This document shows, piece after piece, positions 26,709 through 34,175 of a stretch of 64,000 nt of DNA. Below the pieces are notes generated by a model. It searched no databases. It was given only the letters and a program-made list of their open reading frames with translations, and was not told the DNA's origin. Each line of letters starts with the position of its first letter. The stretch's first letter is position 1. This DNA is from Nostocoides sp. (GTDB lineage: Bacteria; Actinomycetota; Actinomycetes; Actinomycetales; Dermatophilaceae), in contig JADJVJ010000001.1 in the NCBI GenBank assembly GCA_016716625.1, positions 1,364,001-1,428,000 of the forward strand, given 5' to 3'. The position numbers and the translations under genes were made by a program.

Positions 26709-27098
26709 TCAGGCAGGAGGGACCACGACGACACCGCGCGCGGTGGTCGCGACAATGGCTGGGTCGAGGACGTCGGCGGAGGACTCCCCGCGCTCGGGGT
26801 TGCCGCGAGCCACCACCCGGACCTCGAAGTCCATCTCCCGTGAGCGGGAGCCCACCCGGACCAGGGTGGCGGCGATCTCGATGCAGTCCCCGGCCCGCAC
26901 CGGGGCGCGGAACTGCACATCGGAGTAGGACGCGAACAGGCCCTCGTCACCGTCGGTGCGGATGCACATCTCGGTGGCGACGTCCCCGAAGGCGGCCAAT
27001 GAGTATGCCCCGTCGACGAGGTTCCCGGCGTAGTGGGCGTGGCTGTACGGCACGTAGCGGCGGTGGGTCACCGTGAAGCCGACCTCGGCACGAGTCAT
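26709..27098 (-). CDS. kal: 3-aminobutyryl-CoA ammonia-lyase
   Basis: 129 residues with a hotdog fold layout (YVPYSHAHYAGNLVDGAYSL, the FASYSDVQFRAPVRAGDCIE strand pair, MDFEVRVVARG). The length matches Kal of lysine fermenters (about 128). Kal removes ammonia from L-3-aminobutyryl-CoA to give crotonyl-CoA, the last specific step of the 3,5-diaminohexanoate route. It overlaps kamE by 4 bp (ATGA). Hotdog folds are hard to assign by sequence alone; the position directly after kamD-kamE is the strong support. Confidence 0.85.
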   Translation of the reverse strand: MTRAEVGFTVTHRRYVPYSHAHYAGNLVDGAYSLAAFGDVATEMCIRTDGDEGLFASYSDVQFRAPVRAGDCIEIAATLVRVGSRSREMDFEVRVVARGNPERGESSADVLDPAIVATTARGVVVVPPA

Positions 27099-27925
27099 GA
27101 GGCTTTGGATCCCTTCTGCGGGGGGTTGACGAGGGCGTGCACGAGGTAGGAGGCCACCTCGCCGGGGGTGGTGCCGCGACCGAAGATGCGGTCCACCCCG
27201 AGGCTGTCCGCGGTGCCGTCCTCGAACCTTGGGCCGCCGACGACGAGCAGCGGGACCTGACCGGCCGGGAATGCCTCGCGGAAGGCGGCCGTCATGGCCT
27301 TGGTGTTGTGGATGTGCGCGTCCCGCTGGGTGACCACCTGGGAGACGAGCACGGCATCGGCCTTGAGGGCGCGGGCGCTCTCCACGAGGTCCGGGATGAG
27401 GACCTGGGCCCCGAGGTTGTGCACCGCCATCTCCCGGTAGTACTCCAGCCCCTTCTCCCCCGCGAAGCCCTTGATGTTGAGGATGGCGTCGATGCCGACG
27501 GTGTGCGCATCGGTGCCGATGCACGCCCCGACGACGACGAGTTTGCGGCGCAGCCGCTTCTTGATGAGCGTGTTGACCTCCTTGGAGGAGAGCAGCTCGT
27601 ATTCGCGTTCGACGAGTTCGATGCCGCGGATGTCGACGAGGTGGGTCACCGGCCCGTAGATGACGAAGAAAGTGAACTTCGGGCCGATTGCCTTGGCGTG
27701 CACCAGCAGCGGCCGGTCGATGCCCATGGCGATGGCGAGCTTCATCGCCGCCCCCTCGGCCCGCTTGTCGTGAGGCAGCGGCAGGGTGAAGGAGACCTGG
27801 ACCATGCCATCCCCGGTGGTGTCGCCGTAGGGGCGGACGATGGGGCTGGCTTCGAGCAGGCTGAGCTCGCCGGTCGCGGCGTTCTCGCGGCGGCGACGAG
27901 CCTCGTGGGCTTCGGTGCGGGTCAT
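27095..27925 (-). CDS. kamE: Lysine 5,6-aminomutase beta subunit (cobalamin/PLP)
   Basis: 276 residues. The cobalamin-binding motif DAHTVG is at 139-144, with His141 as the lower cobalt ligand. Eleven residues further, Lys152 in LNIKGFAGEKG matches the lysine that binds PLP in the clostridial beta subunit. An N-terminal dimerisation part precedes the Rossmann-like B12 domain (KLVVVGACIG, LLVVGGPRFEDG). With KamD it moves an amino group from C6 to C5 of beta-lysine (or D-lysine), using adenosylcobalamin. It has 4-bp overlaps with kamD and kal. Confidence 0.95.
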   Translation of the reverse strand: MTRTEAHEARRRRENAATGELSLLEASPIVRPYGDTTGDGMVQVSFTLPLPHDKRAEGAAMKLAIAMGIDRPLLVHAKAIGPKFTFFVIYGPVTHLVDIRGIELVEREYELLSSKEVNTLIKKRLRRKLVVVGACIGTDAHTVGIDAILNIKGFAGEKGLEYYREMAVHNLGAQVLIPDLVESARALKADAVLVSQVVTQRDAHIHNTKAMTAAFREAFPAGQVPLLVVGGPRFEDGTADSLGVDRIFGRGTTPGEVASYLVHALVNPPQKGSKAS

Positions 27926-29517
27926 CGGGTCTCACCACTGTCGAGGAGGTCGATGGCGGGGTTGACATAGCCGTCGGCGCGGCGGAACACGCCGTCCAGG
28001 CCCTTGCCCTTGCTCGCCGGGCGTTTCATGGCGCCGAAGGTACCGTCGGCGATCGCGGCGAGCAACGGCGGCTCGCCATGGCCGGTGTCGTGGACGATGG
28101 CGTCGAGCAGGTCCACGGCCTCGGTGAGGACCTGGCGGGCACGGGTCTGGATGAACCCGTCGCGCGGAGGATGGAAGTCCTCGGTCAGCCCGCCGGCCGC
28201 CCGCATGACGTAGCGGACGTTCTGCAGGGCCAGGTCACGGTCGGAGAGCCACGGCGTGACCACGGCCTCGGTCATCATTCCGACGAGGAGGATGCCCTGG
28301 CCGGTCATCGCCCCGACGAGGTTGAAGAAGCCGTCGAGGAGGTAGCCGCGGAAGATGTCGCCGGTCATGTGTTTGGTCGGCGGCATCCACTTCAGGGGGG
28401 CGTCCGGGAAGAGCTGCCGCGCGAGCAGGGCGTGCGCGAGTTCGAGCCGGAGGGAGTCCTTGACCGTGGGGTCGATCTCGAAGGCGTGCCCGAGGCCCAG
28501 CTGCCAGTCGGCGAGCCCGGCCTCCTTGGCGAAGTACTCGTTGAGGAGCTGGCTCACGGTGACCGTGTGGGCGGCCTCGATGGCGTCGGCCGTGGTGAGG
28601 TAGTTGTCCTCACCGGTGTTGATGATGATCCCGGCACGGGCGTGGATCTGCCGGCTGAACCGCTGGTCGACGAAGGTCCGGATCGGGTTGATGTCGCGAA
28701 AGAGGATGCCGTACATGGAGTCGTTGAGCATCATGTCGAGGCGCTCGAGACCCGCGAGGGTGGCGATCTCCGGCATACAGAGGCCACTGGCGTAGTTCGT
28801 GAGGCGGACGTACCGGCCGACTTCTTTGCTCGAGGCGTCCAGGGCGGCCCGCATGAGCCGGAAGTTCTCCTGGGTGGCGTAGGTGCCGGCGAAGCCCTCC
28901 CGGGTCGCGCCCTCGGGAACGAAGTCGAGCAGACTCTGACCCGTGGAACGAATGACGGCGATGATGTCGGCGCCCTCGCGCGCCGCTTCCTGCGCCTGTG
29001 GGATGTCCTCGTAGATGTCCCCGGTGGCGACGATGAGGTAGATCCACGGCGTGTGGTCGGGGTTGCCGTGTCGGGCGATGAGCCGGTCCCGAGTCGTCCG
29101 TTGCCGGTCGATCCGCCGTATGCCGTGGGCCACGGCGGTGCGCGCGGCCTTGCCGGCCGCCTTGGCCCGGACCCCGTCGGGCACGTGGAAGGTGACCGCC
29201 CCGCTGGAGGCCTTCTGGGCCAGGGTGAGCAGGTCGGGGGCCTCGCCGCGGCGGAGGGCGTCCCAGACCGGCAGGGCCACGCCGTGCTCTAGGCCTGCGC
29301 TGTCGCGGACGGCGTCGACGAGGTGGTTGACCCAGGGAACGTTCTCGTGGTCCGCGCCGGCCAGTCCGGCGAGGCGCAGCGTGGCCCGCTCGACGGACAC
29401 CGTGGTGTGCGTCCGCGCGACGTCGACCACCGGCTTCCCGGCCTTGCGGGCGAGGGCGCGGGCGCGCCGAACGGTGGCGGGGTCGAGTTCGAGGATTGGC
29501 TGTTTCCGTGGAGACAC
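27922..29517 (-). CDS. kamD: Lysine 5,6-aminomutase alpha subunit
   Basis: 531 residues, close to the clostridial alpha subunit. It is a TIM-barrel protein with TPWIYLIVATGDIYEDIPQA, ADIIAVIRSTGQSLLDFVPE, VRLTNYASGLCMPEIATLAG, MLNDSMYGILFRDIN and a C-terminal PLKWMPPTKHMTGD block, all typical of KamD. It holds the substrate, PLP phosphate and adenosylcobalamin deoxyadenosyl side of the active site. It starts 85 bp after kdd and overlaps kamE by 4 bp, so equal expression of both subunits is likely. Confidence 0.95.
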   Translation of the reverse strand: MSPRKQPILELDPATVRRARALARKAGKPVVDVARTHTTVSVERATLRLAGLAGADHENVPWVNHLVDAVRDSAGLEHGVALPVWDALRRGEAPDLLTLAQKASSGAVTFHVPDGVRAKAAGKAARTAVAHGIRRIDRQRTTRDRLIARHGNPDHTPWIYLIVATGDIYEDIPQAQEAAREGADIIAVIRSTGQSLLDFVPEGATREGFAGTYATQENFRLMRAALDASSKEVGRYVRLTNYASGLCMPEIATLAGLERLDMMLNDSMYGILFRDINPIRTFVDQRFSRQIHARAGIIINTGEDNYLTTADAIEAAHTVTVSQLLNEYFAKEAGLADWQLGLGHAFEIDPTVKDSLRLELAHALLARQLFPDAPLKWMPPTKHMTGDIFRGYLLDGFFNLVGAMTGQGILLVGMMTEAVVTPWLSDRDLALQNVRYVMRAAGGLTEDFHPPRDGFIQTRARQVLTEAVDLLDAIVHDTGHGEPPLLAAIADGTFGAMKRPASKGKGLDGVFRRADGYVNPAIDLLDSGETR

Positions 29518-29601
29518 AGCGCCAATCTACCAACAACGGCGCAGGACTTGCGGCGGCTCATCGAGCAGAGCGCAAGACCTTCACCACACGCCCCGAGGGC
29601 G

Positions 29602-30654
29602 CTACTCGGCGAGCCGGGCCTCGAAGAGCCGACGCACGTCGGCACTGCCCCGGAGCAGTTCCAGGGCGTAGTCGGCATGCCCGGGGGTGTAGCCGTTGCC
29701 GACGAGCATGGTCACGTCGGCGGCCACCCCTTCGGCGCCAAGCGCGGCCGCGGCGAAGCTCGTCGCCATCGAGAAGAAGATGATCGTCCCGCCCTGAGCG
29801 GTGGCGAGGATCGCCGGCTGCTCGCACCCGGGCACGTCCACACAGACGACCGTGATGTCCGCGGGGCCGCCGGCCGCGGCCACCGCCTCGGAAAGGCCGA
29901 TCGGGCTGCGGGCGTCGGCGATGACGATCTCGTCGGCCAGCGCGGTCCCGCGGAGAAGCTCCGCCTCGCGTTCGAACGGGACGACGGCGATGGTCCGCCT
30001 GGCCCCCGTATGCCGTGCCGCGGCCAGGGAGAGCGACCCCGACTTCCCGGCTCCACCGAGGACGGCAACGGTCGGGGTGACTCCGCGGGCGAGGTACTGC
30101 TCGACGACTCGGGCCACCAGGGCCGGCGCACCGCAGACGTCCATGACCATGAGGGCCAGTTCCGGGCTGAGGTCTTCGGGGAGCCTGGCCGCGATGGTCC
30201 GGCCGAAGAGGATGGCCGTGCCGTGCGCCGGGACCCGCTCGCTGCGACCGTCCCAACGCTCCAGGCCATCGGTGATCGTCAAGGGAGTGAGCGACAGTGA
30301 GACCAGGGTGGCGATGGTGTCCCCGACCGCCACGTCGAGGCTTGCCTGAGGCCCGACCTCGTCGACCCGGCCGATGAGCATGCCGCCCGAGCCGGTCACG
30401 GGGTTCTGCATCTTGCCGCGGGCGGCGACGATGTCGAGAACTTCGGCCCGTACCGCCGCCCCGTCTCCCCCGTGCTTGTCCGAAAGCTGCCGGAACGAGG
30501 CCGCGTCGAGGTTGAGGGTGTCTACGGCGATCCGCACCTCGTCGGGCCAGATCTGCGGGCTGGCGTCGATCCGCTGGGCGAGCTGTGGCAGCGCGGCCCC
30601 GGCCGGCTCGAGGACGCGGTGGAGGCCGACCGGCGAGGACGGGGTCGTACGCAC
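29602..30654 (-). CDS. kdd: L-erythro-3,5-diaminohexanoate dehydrogenase
   Basis: 350 residues if started at GTG 30654, which has AGGAG 7 nt upstream (the complement of CTCCT at 30661-30665). An ATG ten codons earlier lacks such a site. It is a medium-chain-dehydrogenase-like protein: a GroES-like front (GMLIGRVDEVG) and a Rossmann domain (VAVLGGAGKSGSLSLAAAR). The conserved end GNGYTPGHADYALELLR is typical of Kdd. It oxidises and deaminates 3,5-diaminohexanoate to 3-keto-5-aminohexanoate with NAD(P). It is the first gene of the minus-strand lysine run. Confidence 0.92.
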   Translation of the reverse strand: MRTTPSSPVGLHRVLEPAGAALPQLAQRIDASPQIWPDEVRIAVDTLNLDAASFRQLSDKHGGDGAAVRAEVLDIVAARGKMQNPVTGSGGMLIGRVDEVGPQASLDVAVGDTIATLVSLSLTPLTITDGLERWDGRSERVPAHGTAILFGRTIAARLPEDLSPELALMVMDVCGAPALVARVVEQYLARGVTPTVAVLGGAGKSGSLSLAAARHTGARRTIAVVPFEREAELLRGTALADEIVIADARSPIGLSEAVAAAGGPADITVVCVDVPGCEQPAILATAQGGTIIFFSMATSFAAAALGAEGVAADVTMLVGNGYTPGHADYALELLRGSADVRRLFEARLAE

Positions 30655-30739
30655 AATTTTCTCCTGATTCCCGACACGCGACAAAGATCCTTCGGCATTG
30701 ATGTGACATTGCCGTGATCTATCTCGTATCCTGCCACGT

Positions 30740-32185
30740 ATGTCGACGACGATCGAGCAGCCCTATATCTATCGCCGCCGTGAGCTTGTGGAGCCGGACT
30801 GGACGCGCTTCCCCGGCTGGCGTGACGTGAGCACCACCCAGTGGGAAGACGCCCAGTGGCAGCGGGTCAACTGCGTGAAGAACATCGCCCAGCTTCGCGC
30901 CGTGATGGGCGACCTCCTGGAGGACCGCTTCTACGCCGACCTCGAACGGGACCAGAACGAGCGCGCGACCATGTCCATGCTCATCCCCCCGCAGATGGTC
31001 AACACCATCGTCCCGGCGACCGAGGGCCCGATGCCATCCGCGGGGGCGGCCTTCACCGACGCCTTCTATGCCGACCCGGTGCGGCTCTACATGCTGCCCG
31101 TCTTCAGCGACCGCCGCACGGACTGGCCGAGCCACCCGTTCGCCACCCGGGACAGCCTTCACGAACACGACATGTGGGCCGTGGAGGGCCTCACCCACCG
31201 GTACCCCACCAAGGTGCTCGCCGAGATGCTGCCCACGTGCCCGCAGTACTGCGGTCACTGCACCCGGATGGACCTCGTCGGCAACTCCACCCCGCAATTC
31301 ACCAAGCTCAAGCTCGCCGGCAAGCCCGTCGACCGGTATGCGGCGATGCTCGACTACCTCCAGCGGACCCCCGGCGTGCGCGACGTCGTCGTCTCCGGCG
31401 GCGACGTGGCGAACATGCCGTGGAAGAACCTCGAGGGCTTCCTCGACAAACTGCTGGAGGTCGAGACCATCCGGGATATCCGGCTCGCCACCAAGGCCCT
31501 CATGGGCCTGCCCCAGCACTGGCTCCAGGGCGATGTGGTCGAGGGGGTCGCCCGGATCTCGGCGAAGGCCAGGGAGCGCGGCGTCTCCGTGGCCATTCAC
31601 ACCCACGTGAACAACGTCCAGTCCGTCACCCCGCTCGTCGCCAAGGCCGCGACCGCCATGCTCGACGCCGGACTGCGCAACGTGCGCAACCAGGGCGTGC
31701 TCATGCGCGGCGTCAACGACACCCCCGAACAACTCCTCGACCTCTGCTTCGCCCTCCAGGACGAGGCCATGATCACGCCGTACTACTTCTACATGTGCGA
31801 CATGATCCCGTTCTCCGAGCACTGGCGGCTCTCGCTCAAGGAGGCCCAGGAACTCCAGCACGCGATCATGGGCTACCTGCCGGGCTTCGCCACCCCGCGG
31901 ATCGTGTGCGACGTCCCGTTCGTCGGCAAGCGCTGGGTTCACCAGGTCGAGAGCTATGACACCGAACGTGGCATGTCCTACTGGCGCAAGCACTACCGCA
32001 CCTCCATCGAGGCCGGCGACGAGCAGGCGCTCTCGCGCGAGTACGTTTACCACGACCCGATCTACACCCTCAGCCGGGCCGGCCAGGACTGGTGGCGAGA
32101 CCACACCGACATCCACGCCGTCCATGAGGCGGCCCTCGTCGGAGCCGGGGCGAGCCGCGCCGCCTCCGCCGCCGATCTGGCGTAG
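30740..32185 (+). CDS. kamA: Lysine 2,3-aminomutase (radical SAM, PLP)
   Basis: 481 residues. The radical SAM cluster motif CPQYCGHC gives Cys167, Cys171 and Cys174. PLP probably sits on Lys397 in CDVPFVGKRWV. Asp354 (YMCDM) and Asp391 have the same 37-residue spacing as the two aspartates I recall as binding the substrate in the clostridial enzyme. The PLP loop differs from the usual DAPGGGGK. It converts L-lysine to L-beta-lysine, the substrate of KamDE. It is divergent from kdd over 85 bp, so one control region could serve both. Confidence 0.9.
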   Translation: MSTTIEQPYIYRRRELVEPDWTRFPGWRDVSTTQWEDAQWQRVNCVKNIAQLRAVMGDLLEDRFYADLERDQNERATMSMLIPPQMVNTIVPATEGPMPSAGAAFTDAFYADPVRLYMLPVFSDRRTDWPSHPFATRDSLHEHDMWAVEGLTHRYPTKVLAEMLPTCPQYCGHCTRMDLVGNSTPQFTKLKLAGKPVDRYAAMLDYLQRTPGVRDVVVSGGDVANMPWKNLEGFLDKLLEVETIRDIRLATKALMGLPQHWLQGDVVEGVARISAKARERGVSVAIHTHVNNVQSVTPLVAKAATAMLDAGLRNVRNQGVLMRGVNDTPEQLLDLCFALQDEAMITPYYFYMCDMIPFSEHWRLSLKEAQELQHAIMGYLPGFATPRIVCDVPFVGKRWVHQVESYDTERGMSYWRKHYRTSIEAGDEQALSREYVYHDPIYTLSRAGQDWWRDHTDIHAVHEAALVGAGASRAASAADLA

Positions 32186-32211
32186 GTGAGTGGTCGGCAT
32201 ACGATCGCCGT

Positions 32212-32697
32212 ATGTCGCGTGTCAGCTCCGCATCGACGCCCGCCACGGTGACCCTCACCGCGGCGGGCGTCACGTTCTCGGTGCACACCTATGAGCACGA
32301 CCCGGCGGCCCCGTCCTACGGGGTGGAGGCCGCGAATGCCCTGGGGCTGCCCGCGGAGCAGGTCTTCAAGACCCTCGTCGTGGAGACCGGAGCTGGCCTC
32401 GCCGTCGGCGTCGTGCCGGTGACCGGATCTCTGGACCTCAAGGCTCTCGCGGCGGCGCTCGGGGTCAAGAAGGTCGAGATGGCCGACCCGGCTGCAGCGG
32501 AGCGGTCCACCGGATACGTGCTCGGCGGCATCTCCCCCATCGGGCAGAAGCGCCGGCTGCCCACCGTGGTCGACGAGACCTGCGAACTCTTTGACATCGT
32601 CTACGTCTCTGGCGGTCGGCGCGGCCTCGACCTCGGGATCGCGCCGTCGGATCTGCTCCGGCTTACCGATGGCACGATCGCCGAGATCGCCCGCTGA
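32212..32697 (+). CDS. ybaK: Cys-tRNA(Pro)/Cys-tRNA(Cys) deacylase YbaK
   Basis: 161 residues. It shows the YbaK/EbsC pattern: FKTLVVETGAGLAVGVVPVTGSLDLKALAAALGVKKVEMAD, given here only as the region at about 50-95. GYVLGGISPIGQKRRLPTVV follows, including the conserved GGISP/GQK block. It hydrolyses mischarged Cys-tRNA(Pro) in trans to prolyl-tRNA synthetase. It starts 26 bp after kamA, so it may be cotranscribed, with no obvious metabolic link. Confidence 0.93.
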   Translation: MSRVSSASTPATVTLTAAGVTFSVHTYEHDPAAPSYGVEAANALGLPAEQVFKTLVVETGAGLAVGVVPVTGSLDLKALAAALGVKKVEMADPAAAERSTGYVLGGISPIGQKRRLPTVVDETCELFDIVYVSGGRRGLDLGIAPSDLLRLTDGTIAEIAR

Positions 32698-32728
32698 TCA
32701 ACCCAGGCGTGGCGGGTGGAACCGAGGG

Positions 32729-33151
32729 CTACTCCCAGGGAGTCGAGAGGACGACCGTGGTCCGGGTGGTCACATTGGCCGCCCCGCGCACCCGGGCGAT
32801 GAGGTCCTCGAGTTCGGCCGGAGTCGCGACCCTGACCTTGAGGACATAGCTCATGTCCCCGGCGACCGAGTGGCACTCCTCGATCTGGGGTAGCTCGCGC
32901 AAACGCTCCGGAATGTCGTCGGGGGCGCCGGCGTCGATGGGCTGACAGGACATGAAGGCTGTGAGGGTGGGTCCGATCGCGGCGTGGTCCACCCGGGCGG
33001 CGTACCCCTTGATGATCCCGCGCTGTTCGAGACGCCGGACCCGCTGGTGTACCGCAGAGGTCGACATACCGAGGGTCTTGCCGAGGTCGGTGTAGCTCAT
33101 ACGGCCGTCGCCGGAGAGCAACTCCACGATCCGGCGATCAAGATCTTCCAC
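32729..33151 (-). CDS. Lrp/AsnC-family transcriptional regulator
   Basis: 140 residues from the GTG at 33151. The N-terminal helix-turn-helix is MSYTDLGKTLGMSTSAVHQR, then RVRRLEQRGIIKGY. The C-terminal RAM/effector domain (about 65-140) includes GDMSYVLKVRVATPAELEDL. Lrp-type proteins sense amino acids and often control amino-acid breakdown genes. Its position next to kamA-ybaK makes it a candidate lysine-responsive regulator of the kam/kdd genes, but this is inference only. It converges on ybaK. Confidence 0.9.
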   Translation of the reverse strand: MEDLDRRIVELLSGDGRMSYTDLGKTLGMSTSAVHQRVRRLEQRGIIKGYAARVDHAAIGPTLTAFMSCQPIDAGAPDDIPERLRELPQIEECHSVAGDMSYVLKVRVATPAELEDLIARVRGAANVTTRTTVVLSTPWE

Positions 33152-33238
33152 GGGAGCAGCGTACTGGCCGCAAGGTTTGCGGTGGCCGACGTCCCGCGGA
33201 CCGGACACGTCGACCCTCCGCTGCGTACGCTGGCCCGT

Positions 33239-34171
33239 ATGCCGTCGCCGCGCCTGCTGCTGCTCGACTCCGCCTCGCTCTACTTCCGGGCCTTCTTCGG
33301 GGTGCCGGACCAACGCACCGATCCGGCTCAACCGCCGACCAACGCCGTGCGCGGGTTCCTCGACATGATCGCGACCCTGGTCAAGGATCATCGGCCGACG
33401 CACCTGGCGGCCTGCTGGGACAACGACTGGCGGCCGCAGTGGCGGGTGGAGCTCATCCCGAGCTACAAGACCCACCGGCTCACGCAGGGCAGCGCCACCG
33501 TCGAGGAGAGCCCGGAGGACCTCACTCCGCAGGTGCCGCTCATCGTCGACGCACTCGCGGCCCTGGGGATCACCCGGGTCGGCTGTGACGGGTACGAAGC
33601 CGATGACGTCATCGGCACCCTGGCCACTCGGCACCGCGGCGAACTCGCCATCGACATCGTCACCGGCGACCGCGACCTGCTCCAGCTCGTCGACGACGCC
33701 TCCGCCACTCGCGTGCTCTACACCGGCAAGGGCGGGGTCCGTGAGCCCGATCTTGCGACCCAGGGCTACCTGCACGAGCGGTATGGCGTGCGCAGCGGGG
33801 ACGCCTATCTCGACATGTCCATCCTGCGCGGGGACACGAGCGACGGTCTGCCCGGGGTGCGTGGGATCGGCGACAAGACCGCCGCCCAGCTCATCGCGGA
33901 GTACGGCTCGTTGGCGGGTGTGCGGGCGGCCGTGGAGGGCGGCGACCCGGCGCTCAAGGGCGCCCGTCGGAGCAACCTCGAGGCCGCCACGGCATACCTG
34001 GATGTTGCCCCGCGGGTGGTCGGGGTGGCCCGCAGCGCCCCGGTTCCGCACCTCGACCTCGCCCTCCCCCGGGCGGTTGCTGATGCCCGGCTGCTGAGCC
34101 ACCTCGCCGCAACCTACGCGCTCACCGGGCCGATCAATCGGGTGCTTTCGGCGTTGGGGATCGAGGACTGA
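33239..34171 (+). CDS. 5'-3' exonuclease (FEN/PolI N-terminal-like)
   Basis: 310 residues from ATG 33239. It has the flap-nuclease order: LLLLDSASLYFRAFFGVP, then THLAACWDNDWRP, CDGYEADDVIGTLA, DIVTGDRDLLQLVDD, and the helix-hairpin-helix LPGVRGIGDKTAAQLIAEYG. The acidic metal-binding residues are kept. It is a stand-alone exonuclease without a polymerase domain, of the kind common in actinobacteria. It probably removes RNA primers or flaps. Its stop lies 5 bp before the convergent helY stop. Confidence 0.93.
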   Translation: MPSPRLLLLDSASLYFRAFFGVPDQRTDPAQPPTNAVRGFLDMIATLVKDHRPTHLAACWDNDWRPQWRVELIPSYKTHRLTQGSATVEESPEDLTPQVPLIVDALAALGITRVGCDGYEADDVIGTLATRHRGELAIDIVTGDRDLLQLVDDASATRVLYTGKGGVREPDLATQGYLHERYGVRSGDAYLDMSILRGDTSDGLPGVRGIGDKTAAQLIAEYGSLAGVRAAVEGGDPALKGARRSNLEAATAYLDVAPRVVGVARSAPVPHLDLALPRAVADARLLSHLAATYALTGPINRVLSALGIED

Positions 34172-34175
34172 CGCG

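Noticed and set aside
30655..30739. Consensus promoter pair or CRP-like site in the kdd-kamA gap
   Set aside because: TTGCCG and TATCCT are only 12 bp apart and the TGTGA element has no symmetric partner, so I could not support a specific site.
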